NCBI GenBank assembly: GCA_012719355.1
Contig: JAAYAM010000100.1
Location: 1-64,000 of the forward strand
From: Acidobacteriota bacterium
Lineage (GTDB): Bacteria > Acidobacteriota > UBA6911
Direction of reading: 5' to 3'
DNA: 64,000 nt
Below, piece by piece: positions 46,626 through 56,695 of this stretch; positions within the stretch are counted from its first letter, which is position 1, and every line of letters starts with the position of its first letter. The notes beneath the pieces were generated by a model. That model had not been told where the DNA came from. It did no database searches and saw nothing but the letters and a program-made list of their open reading frames with translations. The position numbers and the translations under genes were made by a program.

Positions 46626-48338
46626 ATGAATAAGAAACTGTATCCCCTGATTGACCCTCGAGGAGTGCAGCAGCGCCCTGTCATCACACTCGCCCCACGC
46701 CCCGCTCTCGAACAGCTGAAGAACGGGAAAATCCTGTTCTATGACAACACCAAGCTGAGCTTCTGCAACTATGGCGAGGTCTTCGTACGAATCAAAGAAC
46801 GTCTTCGCGAAATTGGCGTCAGTAATTTTGTTGATTACCGCGAAACGGTGCGCGGCAAGGATACACGAGGGCTGGAGAACTATGCGGCAATGCTCGCACA
46901 GGAAAAGCCCGTGGCCGCCGTGGTGGCGCTGGGCGATATGGGGACTTCTCCGGCAACCTGTATCGTAACCATTGCCCTTGAGAAACTCGGAATTCCGACT
47001 GTCTATATTACGGCACCTCCTGGTGGAGATCTGGTCGAAGGGGTGGCCGTCTACCGGGCCGGAAATCTGTGTTTGTGCAAGATCGACATATATCAGGCCA
47101 GCACTGCTGCTGAGGTCAGGGAACAGATCGATCTGAAGTGGGAGTATATAATCGGCTCTCTGACGGCTGCCCCCGAGAGACTGAAGGAGCTCGCCCACAT
47201 CGACTTCAAGATGGACCTCGTTCCTCCCGCGGCAGATGGATTGCTTCCGGTCACCGGGTCAATAGAGGTTGAAGAGAGCAGGCTGCTCGAGCCGGGATGC
47301 TACATGGAAGAGATTATGGATTACCTCGACCGTGAGCATATCGGGGACGGACTGCCGGTTATTCCTCCAACTAAAGGGCGTCTGGAGAAAATGTACGCCT
47401 ACTGCCCGTTCGATCCGGAGATGGTGCTGTGGCGGGAAGTCGGACCCACTGGCAAAGACGTCAATGTGAGGGATGTCGCGATTGCCGCGGTGATGGCTGG
47501 CTGCAGGCCGGAGGCGATGCCGATTCTGGTCACGGCATTCAAGGCGCTGGCAGATCCGAAATACAACCTGCTCCAGTCGGTCACGACCTCACATCCAGGC
47601 GGAAATCTTGTCCTGGTGAGCGGACCCATCGCGCAGGAAGTTGGAATATCGGGAAAGCAGGGATGCCTGGGGCCCGGTTATCCCGCAAATGCGACGATCG
47701 GAAGGGCCGTCAATCTCGTAATTTTGAACGTCAGCCGCGCGGTGCCGGGAGTCTGCGACCTCGACTGCATCGCGTCCCAGGCGGAGTTCACGTACTGTTT
47801 TGCCGAAGAACCGTCGCTGGCGCAGTGGCCGATGATCAATGAGGAACACTACGATGCCTCGACCACTACTGTCTATGTGCTGAAGGCCGAACCGCAGCAC
47901 GATATCATCGATTTTCTCAGCCCGGATGGACATGATCTGCTCGACACCATCACCGACAGCTGTACCACCCTGGGGTCCAACAACGCTTACATCCCGGGGC
48001 CGCTGCTGCTGGTCCTAACTCCGGACCACGGAATGATGCTTAAGAACGCCGGCTACACAAAGGACATGATAAGGGAGCATATTCATCTTCGTGCCGTGCA
48101 TGATGTCCCGATGGTAAGGAATCGCGGCCTCGTACCTGTCCGGCCGCCGGACTTGGCCAACAGGCATCCGATGCCCGTAACCCGCAGTCCGAAGGATGTC
48201 GAAATGGTCGTCGTCGGGGGGCGCGGAGGGCATTCCGGCGTTATTCTCCCCTGGGCATTGCACAGCGAGAGCATCGTGTTGCCGATTACTCTGCCGGACG
48301 GCAGAATCGCTCGAAGTATTCAGGAGTTCCGCAAATAA
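46626..48338 (+). CDS. UGSC-like domain protein with additional C-terminal domain
   Basis: TLAPRPALEQLKNGKILFYDNTK and VVALGDMGTSPATCIVTIALEKLGIPTV resemble UGSC (seleno)protein layout. C-terminal ~350 aa (YCPFDPEMVLWREVGPTGKDVNVRDVAIAAVMAGCRPEAMPIL) of unknown function. Start reset from 46422 to ATG 46626. Confidence 0.65.
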   Translation: MNKKLYPLIDPRGVQQRPVITLAPRPALEQLKNGKILFYDNTKLSFCNYGEVFVRIKERLREIGVSNFVDYRETVRGKDTRGLENYAAMLAQEKPVAAVVALGDMGTSPATCIVTIALEKLGIPTVYITAPPGGDLVEGVAVYRAGNLCLCKIDIYQASTAAEVREQIDLKWEYIIGSLTAAPERLKELAHIDFKMDLVPPAADGLLPVTGSIEVEESRLLEPGCYMEEIMDYLDREHIGDGLPVIPPTKGRLEKMYAYCPFDPEMVLWREVGPTGKDVNVRDVAIAAVMAGCRPEAMPILVTAFKALADPKYNLLQSVTTSHPGGNLVLVSGPIAQEVGISGKQGCLGPGYPANATIGRAVNLVILNVSRAVPGVCDLDCIASQAEFTYCFAEEPSLAQWPMINEEHYDASTTTVYVLKAEPQHDIIDFLSPDGHDLLDTITDSCTTLGSNNAYIPGPLLLVLTPDHGMMLKNAGYTKDMIREHIHLRAVHDVPMVRNRGLVPVRPPDLANRHPMPVTRSPKDVEMVVVGGRGGHSGVILPWALHSESIVLPITLPDGRIARSIQEFRK

Positions 48339-48374
48339 ATCTTCTGCGCGAAGGATCTTGGAGAAGGAACGACT

Positions 48375-49805
48375 ATGGAGATTTATGGTGAATACGACGT
48401 TGTGATAGCCGGAGGAGGGACCTCCGGAGTTGCCGCTGCCATCGCCTCGGCAAGGGCCGGCGCAAAGACCATCCTGATTGAACGGCTCGGAACGCTGGGA
48501 GGGCAGATGAACGTGTCAGGTCCTCCGGGCTTTGCATATGCCTATATGTTCAACCCGCGCGGAGAGCAGATCATCGCCGGCATAATGGAAGAGACACATG
48601 CCCGATTGCTGCAGGATGGCCACGCCCTGCCCCACACGACACCCGATTTCAGAGTCGGCTACAGCTTCTCCCTTGTCGATCCTGACTATTGGGGCCTGTT
48701 GATCTTCGAGATGATGACCGAAAACGGCGTGAACCTGCTGCTGTATTCTGTCGCCGTAGATGTCGTGAAAGAGGGAAATGCCGTCAAAGGAGTAATAGTC
48801 GAGAACCCCTCCGGAAGGCAGGTAGTTTTGGGCAAGGTGATCATTGACTGCACGGGAGAAGGTCATATCTCTGCCAGAGCAGGGGCGCCGTACGAGCAGG
48901 TTCCGAAAGATCAGCTGGAACCGCATACGATTTCCTTCACTGTTGACGGCGTGGATTGGGAGAAGGTTCTGCAGTACGTCAGAGACAATGCCGCGTATGA
49001 ATTCAACGCGATGACGCATCCCTACCTCGGCTGGACTGATGAGCAGATCGCCGAAAGGATCCGCAGAGTCAAAGACATCACTGAAATCTCCAACTTCATG
49101 GGCTACTACTCCCTCAGAGATGCGGCCATAGCAGCCGGCGACTGGCATCCTTACAGCGGCGTGGGATTCTTCATCATGCCCAGGGAGAACGGCGTCTTCC
49201 AGGCGCACTTCCAGCATTCATCGCAGGTCGGGAACGTCGATCCGACGGATGTAAGGGATCTCACGTATGCGGAGATCGAATGCCGAAAGCAGGTCACGAT
49301 GGCCCTGAAATTCATCAAGAAATACATGCCCGGGTTCGAAAATTGTTACCTGACGCGGATGTGCCACGAGTTGAGGATCAGGGAAAGCAGAAGAATTATG
49401 GGCGATTATGTCCTGACCAAGGCGGATGTCGCCGAAGCCAGGAAATTCGACGACGTGATCGGAAAAAGCTCATTCTCATCGGGCGCCAAGCATGTCGCCA
49501 CAAAAGACACGATCAGCTATGAAGGGATCGTGTATCCCAAAGACGGCGGATCGTACGATATACCCTACCGATGCCTCGTTCCCAAGGTCGTTGAGAACCT
49601 GCTGGTAGCAGGAAAAGCGATCTCGGCCGATAGGGATTCCTACAAAAGATTTCTGCAGGAGACGATGGTTACCGGCCAGGCCGCGGGAGCCGCGGCGGCG
49701 GTCTGCGCGCGCAACGGGATTTCTCCACGAGAACTCGAGCGCGACGTCTCGGAGCTGCAGAAGGTACTTCTCGAGCAAGGCGTCATACTGTACGGAACCT
49801 ATTGA
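48375..49805 (+). CDS. FAD-dependent oxidoreductase (FAD_oxidored family)
   Basis: EYDVVIAGGGTSGVAAAIASARAGAKTILIERLGTLGGQMN dinucleotide-binding motif; C-terminal RFLQETMVTGQAAGAAAAVCA. Confidence 0.88.
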   Translation: MEIYGEYDVVIAGGGTSGVAAAIASARAGAKTILIERLGTLGGQMNVSGPPGFAYAYMFNPRGEQIIAGIMEETHARLLQDGHALPHTTPDFRVGYSFSLVDPDYWGLLIFEMMTENGVNLLLYSVAVDVVKEGNAVKGVIVENPSGRQVVLGKVIIDCTGEGHISARAGAPYEQVPKDQLEPHTISFTVDGVDWEKVLQYVRDNAAYEFNAMTHPYLGWTDEQIAERIRRVKDITEISNFMGYYSLRDAAIAAGDWHPYSGVGFFIMPRENGVFQAHFQHSSQVGNVDPTDVRDLTYAEIECRKQVTMALKFIKKYMPGFENCYLTRMCHELRIRESRRIMGDYVLTKADVAEARKFDDVIGKSSFSSGAKHVATKDTISYEGIVYPKDGGSYDIPYRCLVPKVVENLLVAGKAISADRDSYKRFLQETMVTGQAAGAAAAVCARNGISPRELERDVSELQKVLLEQGVILYGTY

Positions 49806-49844
49806 ACAGGAAGTCTCATCCCGGTCTTTAGAAAGGGGAATGCT

Positions 49845-52256
49845 ATGGGCTATCGACCCTGGACCTGGAAACCGCCTGAAGGGTACAAAGAGACTCAGAG
49901 CTCCATCTCGCGACAGGACGCCCACGAAAAAGTCAGCGGCAAGGCGGCTTATACGAGGGATATCGTTCTGCCCGGAATGCTCTATGCCAAGATTCTTACT
50001 TCCCCGTATGCGCACGCAAAGATCATCCGCATCAATACCGCCCAGGCAGAAGCTCTCGCCGGTGTGAGAGACATACTCAAATACAACGACCCGGATGTCG
50101 AGTATGACAGCGGCACAGGAGCATGGTACGAGATTTCAGGTAACTACAACCTCCTCACGCTTCCCGGCACGAGCGATTTCTACCACCATCCAATGGGAGT
50201 AGCGGTTGTCGCCGACAGCGAGGAAATCTGTGACCGTGCCCTGCGCCTCATGGAAATCGAATGGGAAGAACGCCCCTTTATCCTGGATATGGAGGAATCG
50301 GTGAAGCCCGACGCCGTCAAGGTGATGGCCGAAGTAAGGCGCACCAATGCAAAGGCAAGGGAACCGAACACTGTCCTGGCTGAAGAGGTCGAGTACGGTG
50401 ATGTCGATAAGGCTTTCGCAGAAGCCGACCGGGTGATCGAATACAAGATCACCCGGGAGGTGAACTCATCGGCGGGCGTGGAACCGGCTGTGTGCATCGC
50501 GCAGTGGCGCGGAGACTTCCTGGATCTCTGGGTCCATCACCAGGATATTCCTCAGTGGTTTCTAATATCGCCCGTCACCGCCAGGGAGAAAGCCATCCCT
50601 CCTTTGGCCGAGTGGTCGAAGATTACCGTGACGATGCCGTACCAGGGCTCCATGTTTGGGGGCTTTTCCTGGCTTGGCTATTCATGCTGTTTCACGCGTC
50701 TGGCTGTCATCCTTGCAAGGCGTGCCGAAGGAAGGCCGGTCAAGCTTCTCTTCGACGAGGGCAACCATTACGCTCTCGGGGACGATGCCGGGACTTATAC
50801 GTGTAAAGTCGCGGCCAGGAAAGATGGGACTATAACCGGCTATCACTGGCATATTGTCGGGCCGAGAAACGCCGCGGTGGAGAAGACGTTCGAAGGGACA
50901 ATGATCCCGAATATACGTGGCACGCACGAATGGGGACTAACCAACAAGGGGCATTTAATCTGCATCCGGCATGGAGCCCACTCCTGTGTGCCGCACAACG
51001 TCATGTTTGACCGTGTTGCCGCGGAATTCGGACTCGATCCGACCGAGGTGGCATTGAAGAACGACGGCTGCCGCGGGCACGACTGGGACTGGATAACACG
51101 CTATCAAAAGGAAAACGGTTTTCCGCAACGATGGAGCCTCAAAGAAGTCATTGAGAAAGGTAAAGAGGCCATCGACTGGAACAGGAAGTGGCACCCTCCG
51201 GGAGCGAAGCGGCTTTCCAACGGCAGAATGCACGGTCTCGGATTCATGCAGTCGATTGAATGGACCTGGGAGGCACCGGCCCCGGCAAAGACTCACGCAT
51301 GCCTGATGCTGCGCAACGGCATATGTGCAATAGTAGGGGTGCGTAGCGACATAGGCTCCGATACCGAATCCGGAGCACGGCACATCGTGGCGGCCGAACT
51401 CGGTTTGAGATATGAAGACACCGTGATCCATGAGCGGCGGTCCGACAACAGCAGCTTTTTCATGTGGCAGCCGGGGGGATCATTTTCCACTGCTTTCATC
51501 ACTACGCAATTGATCATGGCTGCCCGCGAATTGAAGCAAAAGCTGCTCGAATGCGCCGTGAAGCCTACGCCTGCTTACAACACAAGTCATTTCTTCAAGA
51601 CCGTTCAACCTCCCGCGTTTCCGGGAAAACGGCCGGAAGAACTAGACATCAGGGAGAGCATGGTTTTTGAGAAGGCGAATCCCGCGAATCGGAAAAGCGT
51701 GAGGGAGGTGGCGGACATCTTTTGGGATGTCGATCCTGCAATCACTCACCCCGTTGTCGGGACTGTCTCAGGTCTGACGGTGGATGGGAAGCCTGACGAG
51801 AACCTGTACGTAATGGCGCGGCAGGCGCACTTTATCGAGGTGGAAGTCGATACCGACACCGGCATGGTTGAGGTAACGAATATCGTGTGCGTCAATGACG
51901 TGGGCCATTTGTTCAATCCCACAGGCGCTGCCGCTCAGCAGTACGGTGGCGCAATCATGGGGCTCGGCAGAAGTGCCACTGAAGAGCATGTCTGGTGTCC
52001 GCGTACGGGTGTTGCCCTGAATCACGACCTGATCAACTATCACATCGGGACGATGAACGACTATCCTCGCTCAACGTGTCTCATCAATGAGAGCCATCTA
52101 GGCTATGCGGCCTTTGGGGCCTATGGCGTAGGTGAGAATTCGGGAGCCGCGATGTCCGGTCTCACTTCGTCGGCCATCTACAATGCTACCGGCAAATGGG
52201 TCATCGATTTTCCAACCACTCCGGCCCGCGTCATGAAAGCCCTTGGAAACATATGA
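49845..52256 (+). CDS. Xanthine dehydrogenase-family molybdopterin-binding subunit
   Basis: RQDAHEKVSGKAAYTRDIVLPGMLYAKILTSPYAHAKI; C-terminal GAYGVGENSGAAMSGLTSAIYNA-like active-site Glu motif (GVGE). Confidence 0.9.
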   Translation: MGYRPWTWKPPEGYKETQSSISRQDAHEKVSGKAAYTRDIVLPGMLYAKILTSPYAHAKIIRINTAQAEALAGVRDILKYNDPDVEYDSGTGAWYEISGNYNLLTLPGTSDFYHHPMGVAVVADSEEICDRALRLMEIEWEERPFILDMEESVKPDAVKVMAEVRRTNAKAREPNTVLAEEVEYGDVDKAFAEADRVIEYKITREVNSSAGVEPAVCIAQWRGDFLDLWVHHQDIPQWFLISPVTAREKAIPPLAEWSKITVTMPYQGSMFGGFSWLGYSCCFTRLAVILARRAEGRPVKLLFDEGNHYALGDDAGTYTCKVAARKDGTITGYHWHIVGPRNAAVEKTFEGTMIPNIRGTHEWGLTNKGHLICIRHGAHSCVPHNVMFDRVAAEFGLDPTEVALKNDGCRGHDWDWITRYQKENGFPQRWSLKEVIEKGKEAIDWNRKWHPPGAKRLSNGRMHGLGFMQSIEWTWEAPAPAKTHACLMLRNGICAIVGVRSDIGSDTESGARHIVAAELGLRYEDTVIHERRSDNSSFFMWQPGGSFSTAFITTQLIMAARELKQKLLECAVKPTPAYNTSHFFKTVQPPAFPGKRPEELDIRESMVFEKANPANRKSVREVADIFWDVDPAITHPVVGTVSGLTVDGKPDENLYVMARQAHFIEVEVDTDTGMVEVTNIVCVNDVGHLFNPTGAAAQQYGGAIMGLGRSATEEHVWCPRTGVALNHDLINYHIGTMNDYPRSTCLINESHLGYAAFGAYGVGENSGAAMSGLTSSAIYNATGKWVIDFPTTPARVMKALGNI

Positions 52257-52280
52257 GGTGGTAAGGCCGTCATAGGCGTA

Positions 52281-54197
52281 CTACACAAACACAAAGGTCT
52301 CCAGGATGATGACAATGATCCCGGTGATTGCGCCACCGGCAATCAGGCCTGCGCAGACCGGCTCGAGATTCTGAACCATGACTTTGTGTCCGAGACGGGA
52401 AGGATCCTTCATGGACCGTCTGCAGAGCCAGAACACAAGCGACCCGATGAACATCGCGAAGCAAGTGTTGAATGGGATCACGAAGGCCAACCCGATTCCC
52501 ACGCCGGAAAGCCAGAATCTCCCCTTGGTCTTGATTTTGATCGCTTCCAGCACAATTCCAAGGATCGCACCGATCAGCGCCGCCCACCGGGCGGATTCTT
52601 TCAGGTTCGACAGGCCGCTGGTGAGGACTTCAGCCACCGCTTTCCAGACAGAGGCGCCGGGCATTGGATATTGTTCGCTGATCAAACCCGCCGGATTGCC
52701 GCGCAGGAACACAAAATAGAAGACAGGCACTGCTACAAGAGCACCTGCAATGATTCCAAGTACATGCCCTATGGCCTGGTGACGCGGTTTTCCCCCGAGC
52801 ATGTAACCCGGCTTTATATCCATAAGAAGGTTGGATGCGTTGCTGGCGACTTCTCCCGTAATTGCTGCGGTCATCACATTCGTTGTGATGTTCCCGGGCG
52901 ATAGAGCCCCGAAGGTAAGCTGCGTCAATTTGCCCAAGGCTCCAGTAGGGGTGATCGAAGTGAGCGCCGTCGAATGCGCCGCGATCAGAGTGAAGAAGAA
53001 TACGAGCGGAATCGCAATGATCCCCATCAGGATCTCAACGCCGAAATACACGTGTGCAACATAGACGAGCACCGCTCCAATAATCGGAACCCCGACGACC
53101 GAGTAAGCCACAGGAAGCTCAATGTGCTGGAGAATGTCGATCTCGCCGGGACGTTTCCTCGAAAAGAGTCCGGAGAATGAAGCCAGAATCATCCTGGGCT
53201 TGGAGAAGAAGGCGTAGAGGGAAGAGGTCGTCATGACCGCGACTCCGCACCAGAGGGCCCACATTGTGATGTTGGTGAAGCCGTAGTGGGTCGTGCCGCC
53301 TACCACTGTGCCGGTGATGTCGCCGCGGTTGATCATCCATGGGGCGAGAATGAAGTAGTTGATGCACGCACCTACCATAAGAGACACGCCCGTGTGGATT
53401 CCCATCAGCCCACCCGCCGCCATCATGACGAAGTCCGTGTCCGGCCGGATTGTCAGCTCTCTAAGCTCAATGCCGCCGATCTTCAGCGGCCAGATCCTGT
53501 ATATCCAGCCGTCCAGATACTCCGGCACAAATAACGAGATTTTCATCCTGGCCATGATGGCCTGGCTTTGCATGATCTTGAGGAGAACCGCGAGAGCACC
53601 CGTCACCATGAGAATAACCGCCTTAAACACGCCTTCTCTGGAACTGCCGGAGTGGAGTGCATCCATCACGACTCCGGCCGCCTTCCCTTCAGGGAAAGGA
53701 TGCTGCTCCTCGTTGATGAATCGTTTTTTCAAAGGGAAGGCGAACAGGACGCCGAGAACCGCGAGAAGAGTGATCCAGACGAAAGTCAGCTGCATGGGAA
53801 TGACTTTCTCCGTGATCATCATGTAAGCCGCGAGACTCGAAATCATCGGCGCAGTCATGTAGCCGGCGGCAGTGGCGATCGATTGCATGCAGTTGTTTTC
53901 AAGGACACTGAACTCCTTGGCCAGGTGCATGGAACTCATCAGCTTGAAGAACGCGAAGGCGACGATGACCGATGTGATGCCGACTCCGAGCGTCCAACCG
54001 GTCTTCGCGCCTACGTAGAGATTGGTCAGCGACAGAATTCCTCCAATCAGCATGCCCGAAATGGCGGAGCGAACCGTCAGCTGAGGCATGTCGCCCTTCC
54101 AGACGTTTTCGAGCCACCATTTGTCTTTCTGTTCGAGCGACCATTCCTTGATTTGTTCTTCTGATAGTTGCTTTATCGCCATTGAACATCCTTCCAC
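52281..54197 (-). CDS. OPT-family oligopeptide transporter
   Basis: LTVRSAISGMLIGGILSLTNLYVGAKTGWTLGVGITSVIVAFAFF; HPFPEGKAAGVV; IKPGYMLGGKPRHQAIGHVLG. Confidence 0.93.
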   Translation of the reverse strand: MEGCSMAIKQLSEEQIKEWSLEQKDKWWLENVWKGDMPQLTVRSAISGMLIGGILSLTNLYVGAKTGWTLGVGITSVIVAFAFFKLMSSMHLAKEFSVLENNCMQSIATAAGYMTAPMISSLAAYMMITEKVIPMQLTFVWITLLAVLGVLFAFPLKKRFINEEQHPFPEGKAAGVVMDALHSGSSREGVFKAVILMVTGALAVLLKIMQSQAIMARMKISLFVPEYLDGWIYRIWPLKIGGIELRELTIRPDTDFVMMAAGGLMGIHTGVSLMVGACINYFILAPWMINRGDITGTVVGGTTHYGFTNITMWALWCGVAVMTTSSLYAFFSKPRMILASFSGLFSRKRPGEIDILQHIELPVAYSVVGVPIIGAVLVYVAHVYFGVEILMGIIAIPLVFFFTLIAAHSTALTSITPTGALGKLTQLTFGALSPGNITTNVMTAAITGEVASNASNLLMDIKPGYMLGGKPRHQAIGHVLGIIAGALVAVPVFYFVFLRGNPAGLISEQYPMPGASVWKAVAEVLTSGLSNLKESARWAALIGAILGIVLEAIKIKTKGRFWLSGVGIGLAFVIPFNTCFAMFIGSLVFWLCRRSMKDPSRLGHKVMVQNLEPVCAGLIAGGAITGIIVIILETFVFV

Positions 54198-54219
54198 TGG
54201 GGATTCTGAAACCGGGCGG

Positions 54220-55551
54220 CTACCGGTAGACGCCGTATTCCTTGGTAAAGTCTATCATCGCCCTTACGGTATCTTCCTTAGCATCGTCAAGCTGGGTGCC
54301 CGAACAGAGAATGTAACCTCCACCCTTTCCGCAGTAGTCGATCAGATCCCTGCAATACGCCTTGACCTGTTCAGGCGTGCCCGTGGCTATCATGCTGATC
54401 GGCACATTCCCCATGATCGGGCTGTGACCGCCGAGGACATCCTTCGCCCTGTGCATGTCGGTCCTGTCGAAGAACCATAAAACAGACGCTTTCGGGAGTT
54501 CCAGCAGATAATCAAGCCGGTGGGTGTAGGATCCTTCCGCGAATGGCGCCGGGATCAGCCCTTCGCCTATCATGGTCAGCAACTGCTGCTTGAATGTCGG
54601 CCAGTAGAATTTTTCAAACTGTTTTCTTGAAATGTGAGTATCGTCGCCTTTGTGCAACGGCATCATGACAAGGGGAGCGCTTCCGATCGGTATATCGGGA
54701 ACAGGAGAAAGCTCGAGTATCTTCTCGCAGGTCCTGATGACTCTGTCTGGGCAGCGGTAAAGGTCTGTCAATACTCCGCGGGTGCCTCTCAACATGTCTC
54801 CCAGGAGGTCAAAGGGTGCTGAGTCGAATCCGGTGAATAGATGGGGAAACCCCATTGAGGCCATCCGGTTTGCCGTTTCCATTGAGATCCGCTTCGGGGT
54901 CACCGACATCTCGGCGGCTTTCTTCATGATGGCGATTGCTTCCTGTACTTCGGGATCCATGAATGCCTCGATGACGCGCGCTCCGATCTGGGGAGCTTCG
55001 CGGCCGAACCAGGGGAGCTTCTGCAGCCCTTTCAATGATGTGTACATGCGCGGCATGAAGCGGCGCAGCATGAAATCGGAAGGATCGAGCAGAAAGTGCT
55101 CGTATTCGTCGGCCTTCATGTATTCCTGTTCAACATACTGGTACTGTACGTCATCGGGCAAACCGTATCCGGCCCACTTCATATTGGTCTGACCCAGGAA
55201 CTCCATTGAAGCTCCGGCCATCATGAATGAGAGCGCCGTGCTGTCCGGCTGGAAATCGTTCTGAAACTTGATCACGGCTTCAGCCGCTTCTTCCCACCGG
55301 TCATACATCGTCGCCTTCTGAGGGATCCCGACGCGACGGTAGACGAAAGCGCCTCCGAGACCTGCTATCGGGACACGATCGGGTGTCTTCAACTCGAGTG
55401 CGTCGCGGAATCTCTTAGCCCGCTCACGGTACCTGGTTTTGGCTTCGGGACTGTCAAACTGTATGCTGTCTCCACTAGCCCACGCATCGAGCCGGTAGCT
55501 TCTCTTTTCCTCCGCAGTCATGCTGGTCCAGTTTTCCGGTTTGTCCATCAT
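54220..55551 (-). CDS. UroD-family protein, paralogue 2
   Basis: Clear paralogue of 42130..43452 (EYMKADEYEHFLLDPSDFMLRRFMPR; LHKGDDTHISRKQFEKFYWPTF; FFDRTDMHRAKDVLGGHSPIMGNVP). Confidence 0.82.
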   Translation of the reverse strand: MMDKPENWTSMTAEEKRSYRLDAWASGDSIQFDSPEAKTRYRERAKRFRDALELKTPDRVPIAGLGGAFVYRRVGIPQKATMYDRWEEAAEAVIKFQNDFQPDSTALSFMMAGASMEFLGQTNMKWAGYGLPDDVQYQYVEQEYMKADEYEHFLLDPSDFMLRRFMPRMYTSLKGLQKLPWFGREAPQIGARVIEAFMDPEVQEAIAIMKKAAEMSVTPKRISMETANRMASMGFPHLFTGFDSAPFDLLGDMLRGTRGVLTDLYRCPDRVIRTCEKILELSPVPDIPIGSAPLVMMPLHKGDDTHISRKQFEKFYWPTFKQQLLTMIGEGLIPAPFAEGSYTHRLDYLLELPKASVLWFFDRTDMHRAKDVLGGHSPIMGNVPISMIATGTPEQVKAYCRDLIDYCGKGGGYILCSGTQLDDAKEDTVRAMIDFTKEYGVYR

Positions 55552-56672
55552 ATCAAATGTCCTTTCATCTGCTGATCCAGTTGGTGTAAGGCATACGCAT
55601 ATGCGCCGATGGCAATAGCTTCACTGGTCCCCAGGCGCGAGATTCCTACCCCGACGCGCTGGATGGGATCATACACGACCGTCCTGCTGGTGCCGGGAAC
55701 GGTGATCTCTCTTCTCCCCCCGGCTATGAACTCCCTTAGTTGCTCCTGATCTTCGAGATTGTAGGCTGTCGCTGTAAGGCGCCGGAAGCTCTTTCCGCCG
55801 GGATCTGTGTAGGGACTGTTCAGTTCTGAGACGAGCGCCGGCAGAAATAGCGGCCATGCCGCCGAGATTCCACCGCCGATGACCGTCAGGCCGTCGATCA
55901 GGGTGAGTACATTTGCGATGGCGTCTCCAGCGACCTCTCCAAGTCGGCCGAAGGATTCGAGTGCCGCAGCCTGATTGCCAGGGCTCTTCCCGGCGGCAAT
56001 ATCGCAGATTTCCCTTGGTTCCGGGGCCAGCTCCAAGGGAATGCCTGCGAGCTCCGCATAAACCCGCCGAACGGCTCGTATGCTCGCTCCCTCTTCCGCA
56101 TTCATCTGCGGCGACAGCTTGTTGCGTAACAACCAGACTTCACCTGCTATCGAATTGTCACCCGTAAACAGCGTGCCGTCATGGACAATGCCACCGCCGA
56201 ACCCGGTTCCGAGCGTCACTCCCAAAAGGTTTCTGTAGCGCCTGGGACTCCCTGCCTCTTCAAGCAGCCTGTTCACATATGGCAGAAATCCCGAGATCGC
56301 CTCGCCATACGCGAAGAGGTCGCCGTCATTGTTGATGAAGGTTGGAATCTTGAATATCTCTTCGAGCATGGGGCCGAGCGCCACGCCTCCCCTGAATCCG
56401 GGGAGATTCCCGAGGTCGCCGATGATGCCGCCGGGATAGTCGGCCGGTCCGGGAAATGCAAAGCTGATTGCCACGGGCATGACCGGGCACTGCTTCTTTA
56501 TCCTTGTGAATCCTTCGACGATATTTGCAAGGCACCTGTCGAGATTGTCGCCGTTCGATTGCATTGAAACGGTTTCGGTGACGGGGCGATTTCCGCATAT
56601 GGCCGAAAAACGGAAGTTCGTTCCGCCCGCATCGAGTGTCATAACAACCCGGGCATCGTTTTGTGGATCCAT
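55548..56672 (-). CDS. ROK-family sugar kinase
   Basis: MTLDAGGTNFRFSAI; FAFPGPADYPGGIIGDLGNLPG; GVTLGTGFGGGIVHDG. Overlaps the UroD-family gene by 4 nt. Confidence 0.85.
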   Translation of the reverse strand: MDPQNDARVVMTLDAGGTNFRFSAICGNRPVTETVSMQSNGDNLDRCLANIVEGFTRIKKQCPVMPVAISFAFPGPADYPGGIIGDLGNLPGFRGGVALGPMLEEIFKIPTFINNDGDLFAYGEAISGFLPYVNRLLEEAGSPRRYRNLLGVTLGTGFGGGIVHDGTLFTGDNSIAGEVWLLRNKLSPQMNAEEGASIRAVRRVYAELAGIPLELAPEPREICDIAAGKSPGNQAAALESFGRLGEVAGDAIANVLTLIDGLTVIGGGISAAWPLFLPALVSELNSPYTDPGGKSFRRLTATAYNLEDQEQLREFIAGGRREITVPGTSRTVVYDPIQRVGVGISRLGTSEAIAIGAYAYALHQLDQQMKGHLI

Positions 56673-56695
56673 CTCCGCCTCTTCTACTCCCCTGT

